A stretch of 64,000 nt of DNA, from contig JASDDO010000001.1 of assembly GCA_030015575.1 (NCBI GenBank), positions 326,215,595 through 326,279,594 on the forward strand, written 5' to 3'. A model generated the notes under the pieces. The model searched no databases. It was not told where the DNA came from and saw only the letters and a program-made list of their open reading frames with translations. Shown here in pieces: positions 9,262 through 21,495 of this stretch. The stretch comes from Agapanthus africanus. Lineage: Eukaryota; Streptophyta; Magnoliopsida; Asparagales; Amaryllidaceae. The translations under genes were made by a program, and so were the position numbers. Position 1 is the stretch's first letter. Every line of letters starts with the position of its first letter.

Positions 9262-10987
9262 TGACATCAAGGGTGGTGTACGGGTGCTCATTGGTATAGG
9301 TTAGTCTGTATACCCGAGATCGTCATAGAGTCTTGTGTGATTCCCACTGTGCTTTGATTTCCACATTACCGCGTCTAAGAGGGCATGCAAAACAGTGGCT
9401 TTTGGGTACTGTCCCGAATCATATGGAGGCAATGAGCGATAGAAGGGGATTCGTCTCTCCCGGTATAGGGAGTTGATGTTGTGCTGTGTTCGATTGGCTA
9501 TAACTGGAAGTCCCTGGCAAGGACTGATGTAGAGATTTACCGGTAAGTGTTACCAATAGTTTCTCGACCTGTTATGAGCCTCACATCGACACGACTTATC
9601 GGTTACTGGGGTCTGACGTATACCACCCCTAGACTAGATATGCGACATATCAGACGAAGAGACCGGACTGTACGGGAGTGTACTGATTGGATTCACAGGA
9701 GAATGTACAGGCTTGCTTGTTGAAGTTCTGATCGCTTAATACCTGGGTGGCTGTTATGTTTAGCTGACCGCTTGCAGCTTGTGGGTGTTTAATATGATCA
9801 TCACCTGCTACCGGCGTATTGAAGATTCTTTAGAGTCCTACATAGAGGTTTCTTGACTCAGGCAAAACGGAGTAGGGGCACATATGTGATATCTGCAGGA
9901 CCGAGGATAACACGATATGAGATACCGTATTCTATTCTCGCGATATTTTGATATGAGCCGGATCATCGGATCAAGTGTTGATTCGATGAATCGGTACATG
10001 ATATTTTAGTCGGTTATATTCGATGTAGCCGGATTGTCGGATCAAGTGTTGATTCGATAATTTAATGTATAATTATATATATGATATATTGCATTATATT
10101 ATCTAACATTGGCTCGCTTTATTGATTCATTTTCTCACCGGGTAATACATTGATATATATGCGATACATGTTAATTGTATTATTTTCATTTGTTACAAAA
10201 TATATTATATATGTGATATATAATATATTAACATGTTATAATTACTAATGCAAAATGATTAGTGGAGATTAAACATGGTTAGGGTTTTATTTGGATTAGT
10301 TCTTTCATGAACCTTCTAGAAGGTTTTCTTTTGTTTCTTGCAACGATATTATGATGGATATTTTGTGAGATATTTTCCTTACCCAAACCACACCCTTAAC
10401 CCTAGTAAACTCTCTACATGGGTTAGCCTTGTCATCTTTGACCATGGTTGCATTTGTAATCATATAATGATTTTCATTATTCATCACAAAAAGATTAATT
10501 CTTCTTCTTCTTCCTTGAGCCTTAAAAAAAGCTTTCTAGGATTTCTTTATGTGATGAATTAGAGTGAGAATTTGATAGTAAAAGAGAGCATAAATCCTAC
10601 TTCATCATCCTCATCTAATCTTGCCAATGTGATTAGGGTGTTCACCTCATTAGTGAGAAGGAGCTTGAGTTAAAGGAACTTCGAGTTAGATCATTGGAGA
10701 AAAGGAAGACTACAAGCTAGCATGGATCATTCGGGTTGTGGAGCCTCTCTTGAGTCCGGGAGATCATGGATCGCGGCGAAGAGACTTCTACTCGGAGCTT
10801 ATGAAGCGAAGGAGCGGACTACAAAGGTTGTAATTCCTCTCTCTTAGTTGTAAAGATATTTACTTGCATAAGAAACCCTAATTATCTAGCAAAGATCCTA
10901 ACTTTTGGTTGTTCGGCACGTCTAAATTTTAAATCGGGCATGGTTGATGCCTTATAGACCCTTGTATGAGTGCCCAGGAACCCTACA
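9262..10987 (+). repeat. Copia LTR fragment 1 (5' end missing)
   Basis: It aligns to the interior and 3' end of the C/E-type LTR, starting at TTGACATCA and ending at the LTR terminus CCCTACA. Near 9290 it also lacks about 110 bases present in E's LTR, joined at a shared TGGTA. It contains the palindromes of that LTR type, such as 10192-10232, whose arms meet at GTG. No PBS follows; another LTR piece begins at 10988. ORFs at 10305-10562 are chance frames. Confidence 0.8.
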
Positions 10988-11201
10988 GCCGTTACGTCCA
11001 GCTAGTACCGCTGACGGTTTGTAGGTGACTGATGTGATCATCACCCACTGTAGGCGTATTGACGAGTCTTTAGAGTCCCACACAGAAGTTTCCTGGTTCG
11101 AGAAAAATGAAGTAGGGCACATATGTGATATGTGCGTAGGCCTGATTAAATACGTGTATGTGATACCGTATTGTAATCTGGCAGTTATCTGGTATCGGTT
11201 A

Positions 11202-11250
11202 GGTCATATGTGATATGACCAGATTATCGAATCAAGTGTTGATTTGATAA
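11202..11250. repeat. Two GTG-centred palindromes in LTR fragment 2
   Basis: GGTCATAT-GTG-ATATGACC (11202-11220) is perfect. TTATCGAATCAA-GTG-TTGATTTGATAA (11224-11250) has one mismatch. Further ones, such as ATTATAT-GTG-ATATAAT near 11347, follow. Confidence 0.85.
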
Positions 11251-11415
11251 TGTGATATTCAGATAAACGATATTAGACAGTTATATGTGATATAACCGGA
11301 TTATTAGAACAAGTGTTGCTTTAATAATGTGATATATATTATATGTGATATAATTATATGTTAACTAATATCATTAGCTCACTAATTGCTTTATATATAT
11401 ATATTAATGTATATT

Positions 11416-11417
<2 letters not shown>

Positions 11418-11452
<35 letters not shown>
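11418..11452. repeat. TA microsatellite
   Basis: This is an uninterrupted run of about seventeen TA units in LTR fragment 2. Confidence 0.95.
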
Positions 11453-11456
<4 letters not shown>

Positions 11457-11784
11457 GAAGCATGGCATGTTTTTCTATTTTTAGAAAAATGGAAAAATGA
11501 GGTGTAAATTGTGGAGATATTTTGGGTATGGATGAGGCATGGGCTTATATGTTTTTTATTAGTCTTGACTCACTATTCAAGAATGGTTGCAATTTAGAAT
11601 TGCAATTTATTCCATGCTTGAATGAGTGAGGAGAGAGTTGATTCACATTATTGTTTCTACACTTGCTTCATTCTTAATGCCTTAATCATTTTCCTTGAGC
11701 TTCTTCTTCCTCTTGATCTCTACAATTTCTTCATCTCACCTCCAAGCTCAAACCCTCATATGAGATGTGAATCATTAAGCTTGT

Positions 11785-12767
11785 AAATTATATTAGTCGG
11801 TTATTTGTAAAATAGCCGGATTATCGGATCATGTGTTGATTCGATAATTTAATGTATAATTAAATATTTGATATATTAAATTACATTAACTAATATAAGC
11901 TCACTTAAAGATTCTTTTTCTCACTTGGGTAATACATTGATATATATGTGACATATGTTAATGGTATTATTTTTATTTTGTTACAATAAATATTATATAT
12001 GTGATATATAATATTGTAACATGTTATGGTTATAAATGCAACATGTTTTGTGGAGTTTAATTGAGGTTAGGGTTTGGATTAGGGTTAAGTCTTCCTGAAG
12101 CTTTCAAGAAACTTCTTGAAGCTTTGACTTTGACATGGATATTTTGCATAGATATTTCCTTAATCCAACCCAACCCTTTACCCTAGTTAAATCTCTACAT
12201 AGGTCATGTCTTCATACTTAACCCTTGGTTGCAATTCTAACCATACTAGAGTTTCATTATTCATCACAAAAGTATTCTTCTTCTTCTTCCTTGAGTTCTT
12301 GATGGAAAAGCTTACTAGCTTTTTCATTAGTGATGAAAATGAGTGAGTTAAAGAAAATAAATGAGAGCTAGAATCCTACTTCATAATCCTAATCTATTCT
12401 ATCCATTTAGATTAGAGTGTTCACTTCATTTTGTGGGTGAGAGCTTGTGTTAAAGAAACTTCAAGGTAGATCATCTTTGTTATCGAAGATCGGAAGCAGG
12501 CTTGCATCGTTCTCTTCGTGGAGCCTCTCTAAAGTCCGGATACTCGATGATCGCAGCGAAGGTACCTCAACACGGAGCTTTAGAAGTGAAGGAACGGACT
12601 ACAAAGGTTGTAATCCAAAACTCTTAGATATAAAGATGTTTACATGCTTTGTTTCACCTAATCTCTAGTTTAAAGATCTTGGTTAGGGTTGTTCGGCACG
12701 TCTAAATTTTAAATCGGGAATGGTTCATGCCTTGTAGACCCTTGTGAGAGTGCCTAGTAACCCTACA
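11785..12767 (+). repeat. Remnant 5' LTR of copia C
   Basis: It aligns closely to 19527-20509 of the C 3' LTR and ends CCCTACA just before a PBS-like site. The first ~1.2 kb are missing, replaced by fragment 2. The 41-base palindrome at 11980-12020 (GTTACAATA ... TATTGTAAC, meeting at GTG) is repeated in the 3' LTR at 19723-19763. Confidence 0.85.
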
Positions 12768-12768
12768 G

Positions 12769-12780
12769 TCGTATCAGAGC
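12769..12780 (+). other. Degenerate primer binding site of C
   Basis: TCGTATCAGAGC has one change from TGGTATCAGAGC and is placed two bases after the LTR end. Confidence 0.85.
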
Positions 12781-12966
12781 CAAGCTAGAGCATTAGGCGA
12801 AGTCTAGGCGAAGTTTAAAGTCCGATAGATCTCCGAATACTCGTAAAACCCTTGTTTCTGGAAATTTTTCAACAAGTTGATTTTTTTCATATTAAAAATG
12901 CTCAGAAAATTCAGCAGGTAATTTTGTGGAATTGTGTGAAAAACGACATGGTAATTCGCCCAAGGC

Positions 12967-13016
12967 GCCGCGGAACCGCGGCATGAGCATGGGTCTCGCG
13001 GCTGTTCCGCGGCCGT
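12967..13016. repeat. GC-rich inverted repeat in C leader
   Basis: GCCGCGGAAC on the left pairs with GTTCCGCGGC on the right, with a less regular inner stem. It lies about 190 bases after the PBS, the same place as the hairpin in B. Confidence 0.65.
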
Positions 13017-14777
13017 ACAGGCTAATTATTGTTAGCTTTTCCTACAGTAATGTCCGTATGTACTTCCTGATTTTCTTGGAATTTTTAATTATACTCAAGT
13101 GTTGAGTTTTCTGGGTTGTATTGGGGACTCATTGATTCGATCGGATAATTAAACTTCGTTTAAGTTTTCCCGGATAATTTTAGAACCTGCTAAAAAGTTC
13201 GAACGGATATCAATAATTCACTTTTTCTCCTGTCGGAAAATTTTCAAAAGTTGGATTTTTTCTCGAGTTTGAAACTTCCGGAAAATCATGCAAGTAACGC
13301 GGTGGACCCTCTAGAAGACAACAAAGATTAACTCGATTATGTGACCCTCTGAACCGCCTCTAAACCTTAGGGTTTGTGGCAGTACGGCGTTGCCACATGT
13401 GTGGCGTTGGCTTGACCCTTCTACGGCTGGACCATTGGTACTGTGACATGTGATAGATGCTTTTAAACTCCGCTCAAGTGTTGAGCAATTTGGGAAATCT
13501 TGAGTATTTGTTTATTCGATCGAAAAGTTTAACATTGTCTGTTTATCTGGAATGTGACACAATATTTGGAATCCACAAGTAGTTATGAGATAACTAATTT
13601 GAATGTTATAAATCTAGAAGTTCAATCTCAAATGATCGGTTGCCACGGGATTTTGATGCGATCAAAAGTCCGTTGCAATCACGTAGCGTACGTGGATACT
13701 CGCCGGGTAAACTTAATAGATAGCCACGCCCCATAGCCCCGACCAAGTGACTGTAGGAGAACCCCGTCGCCAAAAGCATCCGTTCGGGTGCTCGCGGCAG
13801 CGGTGTTCCGCCTTAGTGCACTTCGTCGACGGCATCCGGGGATGCGGCCGTCTACTAAAGTTTGCGACGAGCATTCGATCAGGATGTCGAGAATCTTGTT
13901 GAGTTGACCGACTGGATATTGAAAAGTGTTTTCGATATTGAGACTAAAATGCGGGGTTTATAATTGTTAGGCATGCGATGTCTAAGGAATTCATTTGGTT
14001 AGGCATGAGATGTCTAAGGAAGTTGCGGATTCCAACTGTTGTAGTTTTACACTTTCTTTTATCTGACCGTAAGCGTAGTATGTGATGTATCGTCGGTTTC
14101 GTTTCTATACATCAACGACAATCGGGATACGCATACTTGCTTACGTTGATGATATGAGATATTATGTGTTGCTGTGATATGTTATATTGGATCGTCGCGT
14201 TCTGAATAGCCGGGGGTTTTATGTGAGATGAGAGTTTTTTTTCATTCATGTAAAATTCATTTGTATGTAATATTCATTTATTGGGGCACTTCCGGGCTGA
14301 GTATGATGTCACCATTGTATATTATTTACTTTTCCGCATTAGGTAGACCCAAGGCGGGGAGCATAAGTAACCGGGTTCTAGGGTCCAGTGGGAGACCATC
14401 TCGAGGAATCGAGACCGGGTCTCCTAACCACAGAATCGGCAGTGTTACATGCCACTCTTGTATGGGTCTAGGGATGTGGGTTTGGCTATTCATCGTGACC
14501 GTGGAATCCGTGTTTTATACAGGCTCGTATTAAAACACGGACGTCCTAGTATATCCAATATGTCATATATGTTCTTCTGCTGCAATGTTCTGTGATGAGA
14601 TCATATTACTTCCTGAGACGGATATTATATATATGAGATATATGTTATATTGCAGGTTTCGTTTCAAATATGATGCTTGTGAAGCATAATAAAATAGGAC
14701 TTCATTAATGAGATTAATGAAAAATAAAAGAAACCTAAAGATGTTTTAGAAACTTATTTAAAAACTGGTAGCTCTAG

Positions 14778-15028
14778 TTCTTGCTTTGCATAGCGGTGTT
14801 CCTTGTAGAACATCCAGCACCTTATTCGATAAGGAAAGAGCCGAGATCCCTTCACCGGGAGTGATCTCTTTAGCGAAACTAGCAGATGCTACACACTCGG
14901 TTTTTCTTTTGATTGTTTCTATAGTTTTTGCTTTGCATAGTGATATTTGTGAAATATCCTGCACCTTATTCGGTGAGGAAAGAGCCGACGATCCATTCAC
15001 CGGGAGTGACCTCTTTAGCAAAACTAGA
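14778..15028 (+). repeat. Tandem ~147-bp leader units (C)
   Basis: Two units start with TGCTTTGCATAG and are offset by 147 bases. Each contains the small stem-loop CCTTAT-TCG-ATAAGG (second unit CCTTAT-TCG-GTGAGG, with G-U pairs) followed by the inverted motif GAGATCCC...GGGAGTGATCTC or its variant. D and F also have two units; E has one (52130-52232). Confidence 0.8.
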
Positions 15029-15132
15029 AAAGGCCTATAACGATAACAAGTTCATTACGCTCATGGTTTTCTTAAAAACGCGTAGCCCTCCGTCGTTTCA
15101 GATATGTACTACTTAGTATTCATGCTGCGGTA

Positions 15133-15327
15133 GTTTGGCCTCCGTCAAGGCGTAGTATACGGTAGCTAACTAGTGCTTATCTGCTTGCGTACAATGCGAT
15201 TGGATTAGGGTATTCGTACGGCGTAGTTTAGCCTCCGTCAAGGATCGTGCGGGTGGGTTTAATTCAATTAGAAAATGACGGGTTGAACTTGACTAGCGGA
15301 CTATGGGTAGTTTAGCCTCCGTCATGG
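15133..15327 (+). repeat. Leader hairpin triad, loop CUCC (element C)
   Basis: The sites are GTTTGGCCTCCGTCAAGG at 15133-15150, then GTTTAGCCTCCGTCAAGG at 15226-15243 and GTTTAGCCTCCGTCATGG at 15310-15327. All three share the core CTCC. Outer arms are CTGCG/CGTAG, CGTACG/CGTGCG and CTATG/CATAG. Two inner stems carry an A-C mismatch. Confidence 0.75.
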
Positions 15328-15776
15328 TCATAGAACGCTAGGGGTAAAATATTATTGGGAATTTCATGAGTGAAAAGTTGCAATGAGAGTCCATACCTTC
15401 TATGAGATAGTTGGATCCCGATACCCGCTGCGAGTAAGAGTTACTCCTGAGAGAGTTTTACACATTACAATTAGCCGATCAAGTAGGTGTCTAGAAAGGT
15501 GTCAATGGGGTTACGCCCATGGGAAAACGAGGTTTATTTTAATTATGTCCATGCGAAAGCACGGGGAACCTCACTCAATGTACCGGCACTGGCATGGCTG
15601 AAAGATTGGCGAACTTGTAGGGTGTAATTAATCCTGGCTAGTCTTTCCTTTTAGGGTTTGAAGGAAGATTTGACTAAAACAGTAGGAGCCATCCTGATTA
15701 GATAAATTGATAACCAATCTAATCTTGTAAAAGCAAACGCTGAGTGTTTTCTTCTCTCTCTCTCCTGGTTACGACT

Positions 15777-18342
15777 ATGTCACGCCTTAATCAAGATAAT
15801 AATACGGATGTATTGACCGAACCCGCTTGTTATACTCATTAAGGAACGTTGGTCCCGCTCCAAATTATAATTGTTATAAGACAGAGCACGAAATAGGGAA
15901 TTACCAGAATTCCCATGCCGCCCAAATGAAGAAAGTACATGTTGATGCATCTTGTTCAGGTGTGTTCATTACACAGAACTGTTTCTCAGTATCCTTTACG
16001 TCCTAGGTATGAGATACCGGATCAGGATCCCACAAAATGTAATTTGTTACATGGGCTACAGATAGGTAGAGAACTGAGAACGGGTGATAAGTTTCATGAG
16101 ATAGAAACGGTGCAAGTGTTGCAGCCAATTCTGTTGGCAGTTATCACCCTGTATTACCAGAATACATTGATTCTGAACGAATGTTATTAGATACCGAACC
16201 TGATATACAACATCATATCAGTCACTTTATTAGTAAAAAAAGGATATAATTTTGTATTGTTGGATAATGATTTGAACATTTCCTATATCAAGAGTTGATC
16301 GGATCAGGCACGTTATCTAAAAGCATAGACGTTTTAAATCAAACCACAGTTCTTTATTTACAGATCACACACAAGAGGAAAATTTCAGAAATGAACGAAT
16401 CCTTCTTGAGGCATTGTAGACTAGGTCATATCAATGCGACCCGACTAGCTGAAGTTACATTTAGATGCATATTTAAATGAGTTTGAATTTACATCTTGTG
16501 AAACTTGCCGGTCATGTCACAGAGATAAGATGACCACAGCTCCGTTTCTTGGAAACAGAGAAAGAGTTGGTGAACTCTTGAGATTGATACATGCTGATGT
16601 ATGAAGGTCCCCTGTCTACACATGCCAAGACCGGTTCTTTATACTTCATTACATTCACTGATGATCTCTCAAGATTCAGACATATGTTCCTGTTGAAACA
16701 CAAGTCCGAAACTTTTGAGATAATCACAGAATATAAGTTAGAAGTAGAGAACCAAAAACGGGTATATGTATTATGTCCTTTGATGAGATCGGGGAGGAGA
16801 ATACTTGAGCACGGGATTCCTGGACTATTCTAAAAGAGAATGAGATTCTCTCAGCATTACTCCTCCGTATACACCACAGCACGTCGGTGTATCGGGGCGG
16901 AGCAATCACACCCTATTTGATATGGTGTGCTCTATGATGAGTACTACTGAGTTTCCTATTTCCTTTTGGGAGTTATGCACTTGAGAAGCTGCATACTTAT
17001 TGTATAGGGTTCCAATCAAATCTGATGCCTACTACTTCATATGTGATATGGAATGGGAAGAGCCCATATCTTAAGTATATTAAGATTTGGGGTTGTCCAG
17101 CCTATGCCAAAAAGCAAAATCCGAACAAGCTCGAGGCAAAGTCAGTTCTGGAGAAGTTTTTTGGATATCCCTAGCATTCGCAAGGGAATATCTTCTACCT
17201 AACCGAGAAACAAAAAATGTTTTGTTTCTCAACATGCCACCTTCGTGAAAGGGAATTTCTTGTGAAGAAATTAGTGGTCATGAGGTAGAACTGGAAAGAG
17301 TTCCAGCTATACAAACTGCAACTGATGATTTGGTAGAACCAAAAGATTCAATAGTTTCTAACCAACCTTAGCCTCTCCGCCGATCTAGTAGAATTCCTCA
17401 CCCACCTGAGAGATACTTTGGTTTCTCTATGACAGTGGGAGCGAAGATTGCATCATGAGATGATGACCCAACTTATTTCCAGCCAGCCATCAGGAATAGG
17501 ACTCTGTAAGAATGGCTGGATGCTTAGCGATCTGAGATGGAATCCTTATACACCAAAAAAGTATGGACTATGGTTGCTTTATCTGAAGGGTTAAAATCCC
17601 ATCAGGAGCAAGTATATCTTGAGAAGATTACTTGGTGAACATGGAAAAGATGAGACTTTCAAAGCAATGCTTAGGTCCATCCAGATCCTACTTGCCACTG
17701 CTATATACCAAAACTACGATATCTGGCGGTTGGGTGTCATGACTGCTTTTCTAAATGATGTTTTGGAAGAGAGCGTCTATAAGTACACAGCCAGAAGGGT
17801 TCGTAGACAGTGGGAGCGGCGGAAACATGTGCAAGATGTTTTATGCGATAAAGCAGGCATCGCGGAGTTGGAACGTCTGTTTTGATGTGGTATTCAAAGA
17901 GTTTGACTTCATCAAAATGGAAGATGAACCTAGTATATACAAAAAGATAGTAGGGAGTATGGTGGTGATCCTCGTAGAGTACGTGGATGACACACTCTTG
18001 GTAGGGAAGGAGTTTCCAATGCTACGCTCAGTCAATCTCCGCTTATCACAATGATTCACCATATAGGATCAAGGTGATACCTCCTAAATCCTTGATTATG
18101 GATCTATGAGATAGATCTAGATGGATGTTAGAATTCTCACTAGTTCTAGTAAGATGGTATCAATCGATCCTAGGGAGAATCACTGGAAAGGTTCCAGGAT
18201 GATAAGGACGACTGAATGTCAGTCGCAGGCATTGTCTTTACCCTCAGTAGAGGGACGGTATGTTGGAAGAGTTCCAAGCTAGATACCGTGACAAACTAGA
18301 CGATTAAAGGCAAGATACATCGTTAAGAAGGATGCTACCAAA
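15777..18342 (+). pseudogene. Copia C protease-integrase-RT remnants
   Basis: The ATG at 15777 opens MSRLNQDNNTDVLTEP and is stopped by TAA at ~15839. The protease motif is still visible as DTGSGSH near 16015 but is preceded by TAG and TGA. Integrase traces are HCRLGHINATRL (16410), FITFTDDLSRF (16645) and the NHTLFDMV region (16907). RT keeps YVDDTLL near 17982. A deletion near 17665 removes the VAKGF-DETFSP segment. The RNase H start, including the first catalytic Asp, is missing exactly as in E and F. The tail ends near 18342, where AGAGG joins directly into LTR sequence, deleting the RNase H end, the PPT and the LTR's first bases. Confidence 0.88.
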
Positions 18343-20509
18343 GAGGCCATTACTGTACATACGATGTATATCGTAGTGGATGCTTGGACATATATAGGGA
18401 GGACTTTCTTGCTCGACATGATAGTACGCTATCCGGTTACTCTTTATCTTAACATGTACTCTAATTGTCTCTATGTTACATGTTGATAAAGCCCTTACGA
18501 TGAGTACTTGATTACCAGGACTATGATGCGGATCATACTAGTGAGGACAGTGTAGTCGCCAAGTACATCCTTCAAATGTTCCTAGTCGTGGGAGTACCGA
18601 GACAGGGCATCGATACTCCAGAGTAGACTAGCGTATGCGCTTCTTGACCCATATAATGGGTGATGGATGATCTCATATCCATTGGTGTTTGTCATCAGAG
18701 AAGGTATACGGGTGCTCCGTGGAGGCAGGGTACACTAGACGGACTCGCCGAGAACTCCCAGATGGTATTATACCTCACGTCAGATGGCAGTTCTCTGGTG
18801 ACACTGATACATGTTAGTCTGTAGACCCGAGATCGTCATAGATTATTGTGTGATTCCCACTATACTTTGATTTCCATCATACCACGTCCAAGAGGGCGTG
18901 CAAAAAGGTGGCGTTTAGGTACAGTCCCGAATCACATGGAGGCAATGAGCGATAGGAGGGGATTCGTCTCTCCCTGTATAGGGAGTTGATGTTGTGCTGT
19001 GTTCGATTGGCTATAACTGGAAATCCGTGGACAGGGTTGCTAAGATTTATTGGTAAGTGTTATCAGCAATTTCTCGAGCTATTATAGACCTCATATCGAC
19101 ACGACTTATCAAGCTACTGGGGTCTGACATTTACCACCCCTAGGCGAGATATGCGACATATCAGACGAAGAGACCGGACTGTAAGGGAGTGTTACTGACT
19201 GGATTCACAAGAGAATGTACTGGCTTGCTTGTTGATCTTCTGAGCACTCAATACCTGGGTGGCAGTTACGTTTAGCTGACCGCTTGCAGCTTGTGGGTGT
19301 TTGATATGATCATCGCCTACTGCCGGCGTATTGACGATTGTTAAGAGTCCTACACAAAGCTTTCTTGGCTCGGGCAAAATGGAGTAGGAGTACATATGTG
19401 ATATGTGCAGGACTGAGAATAATACGTGTATGTGATACTGTATTAGATTCTCACGATATGAGCCATCGGCCAGATATATGAGATATAGCCGGGTCATCGG
19501 ATCAAGTGTTGATTCGATAAACTTATACAGATTATATTAGTCGGTTATTTGTAAAATAGCCGGATTATCGGATCAAGTGTTAATTCGATAATTTAATGTA
19601 TAATTATATATTTGATATATTAAATTATATTAACTAATATAAGCTCACTTAAAGATTCTTTTTCTCACTCGGGTAATACATTGATATATATGTGATATAT
19701 GTTAATGGTATTATTTTATTTTGTTACAATAAATATTATATATGTGATATATAATATTGTAACATGTTATGGTTATAAATGCAACATGTTTTGTAGAGTT
19801 TAATTGAGGTTAGGGTTTGGATTAGGGTAAGTCTTCATGAAGCTTTCAAGAAGCTTCTTGAAGCTTTGACTTTGACTTGGATATTTTGCATAGATATTTC
19901 CTTAACCCAACCCAACCCTTTACCCTAGTTAAATCTCTACATGATTTAAGTCTTCATACTTAACCCATGGTTGCAATTCTAACCACACTAGAGTTTCATT
20001 ATTCATCACAAAAGGATTCTTCTTCTTCTTCCTTGAGTTCTTGATGGAAAAGCTTACAAGATTTTTAATTAGTGATGAAAATGAGTTAGTTAAAGAAAAC
20101 AAATGAGAGCTAAAATCCTACTTCATCATCCTAATCTATCCTAGCCATTTAGATTAGGGTGTTCACTACATTTTGTGAGTGAGAGCTTCTGTTAAAGAAA
20201 TTTCAAGGTAGATCATCTTTGTTATCGAAGATCGGAAGCAAGCTTGCATCTTTCTCTTCGTGGAGCCTCTCTAGAGTCCGGATACTTGATGATCGCAGCG
20301 ATGGTACCTCAACACGGAGCTTTAGAAGTGAAGGAACGGACTACAAAGGTTGTAATCCCAAACTCTTAGATTAAAAGATGTTTACATGCTTTGTTTCACC
20401 TAATCTCTAGTTTAAAGATCTTCGTTAGGGTTGTTCGGCACATCTAAATTTTAAAACAGGCATGGTTGATGCCTTTTAGACCATTGAGAGAGTGCCTAGC
20501 AACCCTGTA
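18343..20509 (+). repeat. 3' LTR of copia C (first ~20 bases deleted)
   Basis: It starts within GAGGCCATTACTGTAC and ends CCCTGTA. It is of the same type as E's LTR (43475-45676). The palindrome array lies around 19390-19763: GTACATAT-GTG-ATATGTGC (19390-19408), two copies of the ATCAA-GTG-TTGAT type around 19500 and 19575 (the second slightly decayed), and GTTACAATA...TATTGTAAC (19723-19763). It has no gene. Confidence 0.88.
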
Positions 20510-20815
20510 GAGTTAGCTTGATCTAGAGGAATTTCGGGAGGATCGTCTTTGGCACGAAGATCACGAAGTAGGATAGTTCAACTAAAATAGGATCCTTGTA
20601 GAGTCGCCTGGACTTTAACCCGGAGCTTTAGAAGAGAAAGACTCGAAATACAAAGGTTGTATTCTTTTTCTCTAGATGTAATGTAGTTTACATTTGGTAT
20701 TGTCTAAATCTCTAGCTAAAGATTCTAGGATTAGGGTTGCTTAGCATGACAATTTTTTGAAAATGGCATGGATGATGCCTCCCGAAACCTTGCTGTCGTG
20801 TTAGGGAACCTTACA
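20510..20815 (+). repeat. Stray copia LTR 3' end
   Basis: U5-like sequence (ACTCGAAATACAAAGGTTGTA, a feature of these LTRs) ends GGAACCTTACA. It sits directly against D's RT remnant, as expected for the right end of an element inserted in D. It belongs to a different subfamily from C's LTR; the rest of its element was not found next to it. Confidence 0.7.
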
Positions 20816-20922
20816 ATAGCCACTGGAGAAAAGGTTTCATCATAGTCCACACCTGGTCGTTGACGAAAACCTTTTGCAACAAGTCTATCATTGAAATTCT
20901 CAACTTTTTCATCTACACCAAG
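20816..20922 (-). pseudogene. Copia D reverse transcriptase fragment
   Basis: The minus strand encodes RLVAKGFRQ and [12 protein letters not shown], the conserved N-terminal RT region of copia. It is the continuation of D's RT from 38844, split by G1 with CCAAG duplicated at the break. D ends here on its 3' side; the YVDD region, RNase H and 3' LTR are not in this window. Confidence 0.92.
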
Positions 20923-21360
20923 TGTAACACCTTAAGATGTGTTTAATGGCCAATTATATTTTAATATATGGCTTTTAATAAAAAGTTACCAAATTGATTT
21001 TCAAATATTTTATCAATTTATTGAATATTTTATTATAATTTTCCTAGGCTTGCACACACTTGTGCATGTAAACTAGGGTTAAAATGGGGTTAGACCATAA
21101 TTAGCAACCATGGTGAACTAACCATTTTTCCTTAAGCTAATTTTAAATTGAATTAAGTTATTGGGTTTTAATTAAGTGTGTGTCTTTTTTTTAATGAAAA
21201 TGGAAATGTTTTGAATTAGGTTGACTTGGAGGGAGAGAGAGAGAGAGAAATGGCATGATGGCCTTGCCATGCCTTCATTTAATGAAGAGAGAGAGAGGAG
21301 GGGGTTTGACTTGGGTGTTATCATTTCCTTGCCTCTCATTCTTTTCTCACTTCTTTCATT

Positions 21361-21495
21361 CTCTCACTCACACACACACACACACAATTGCAGCAGCAGC
21401 CCCAGCAGCAGCAGCAGCCCCGGCACTAGCAGCCGCAGCAAGCAGGCAGCAGCAACAGCAGTGAGCGACAACAACAGCAACAGCAGCAGCTCTTT
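21361..21495. repeat. CA and CAG/CAA low-complexity run
   Basis: (CA)n passes into a long series of CAG, CAA and GCC triplets; the 3' LTR counterpart is 35080-35225 and differs in triplet number. Predicted Ala/Ser/Gln-rich peptides here are by-products. Confidence 0.9.

Larger units (their letters stand above)
10988..11784 (+). repeat. Copia LTR fragment 2 (both ends missing)
   Basis: The fragment starts inside the LTR at GCCGTTACG and runs into the U5-like section, but stops before the terminus near AAGCTTGT. It is a divergent member of the C/E/F LTR type. Its palindromes have different arms from E but remain symmetrical (see 11202-11250). Confidence 0.75.
12768..15776 (+). other. Copia C leader (3 kb, non-coding)
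   Basis: This is a long leader homologous to those of D, E and F. It holds a GC-rich inverted repeat at 12967-13016, the section beginning near 14160 that matches window start 1-560, two copies of a ~147-bp unit (14778-15028), the hairpin triad (15133-15327), GAGTAA-GAG-TTACTC near 15435, the stem GATTAGAT/ATCTAATC at 15696-15724 and a CT-rich tract before the ATG at 15777. The segment around GCTTATGTTTTACA, found in A, E, D and F, is missing here. I see no coding sequence. Confidence 0.8.
11785..20509 (+). mobile_element. Copia element C, non-autonomous type
   Basis: The parts are a truncated 5' LTR (11785-12767), PBS, leader, decayed body and 3' LTR. The body lacks a normal gag, starting with MSRLNQDNN and passing within ~70 residues to the protease region. 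It shares several indels and two large deletions in pol with E and F. This indicates that the family was already defective when it transposed. Confidence 0.85.
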
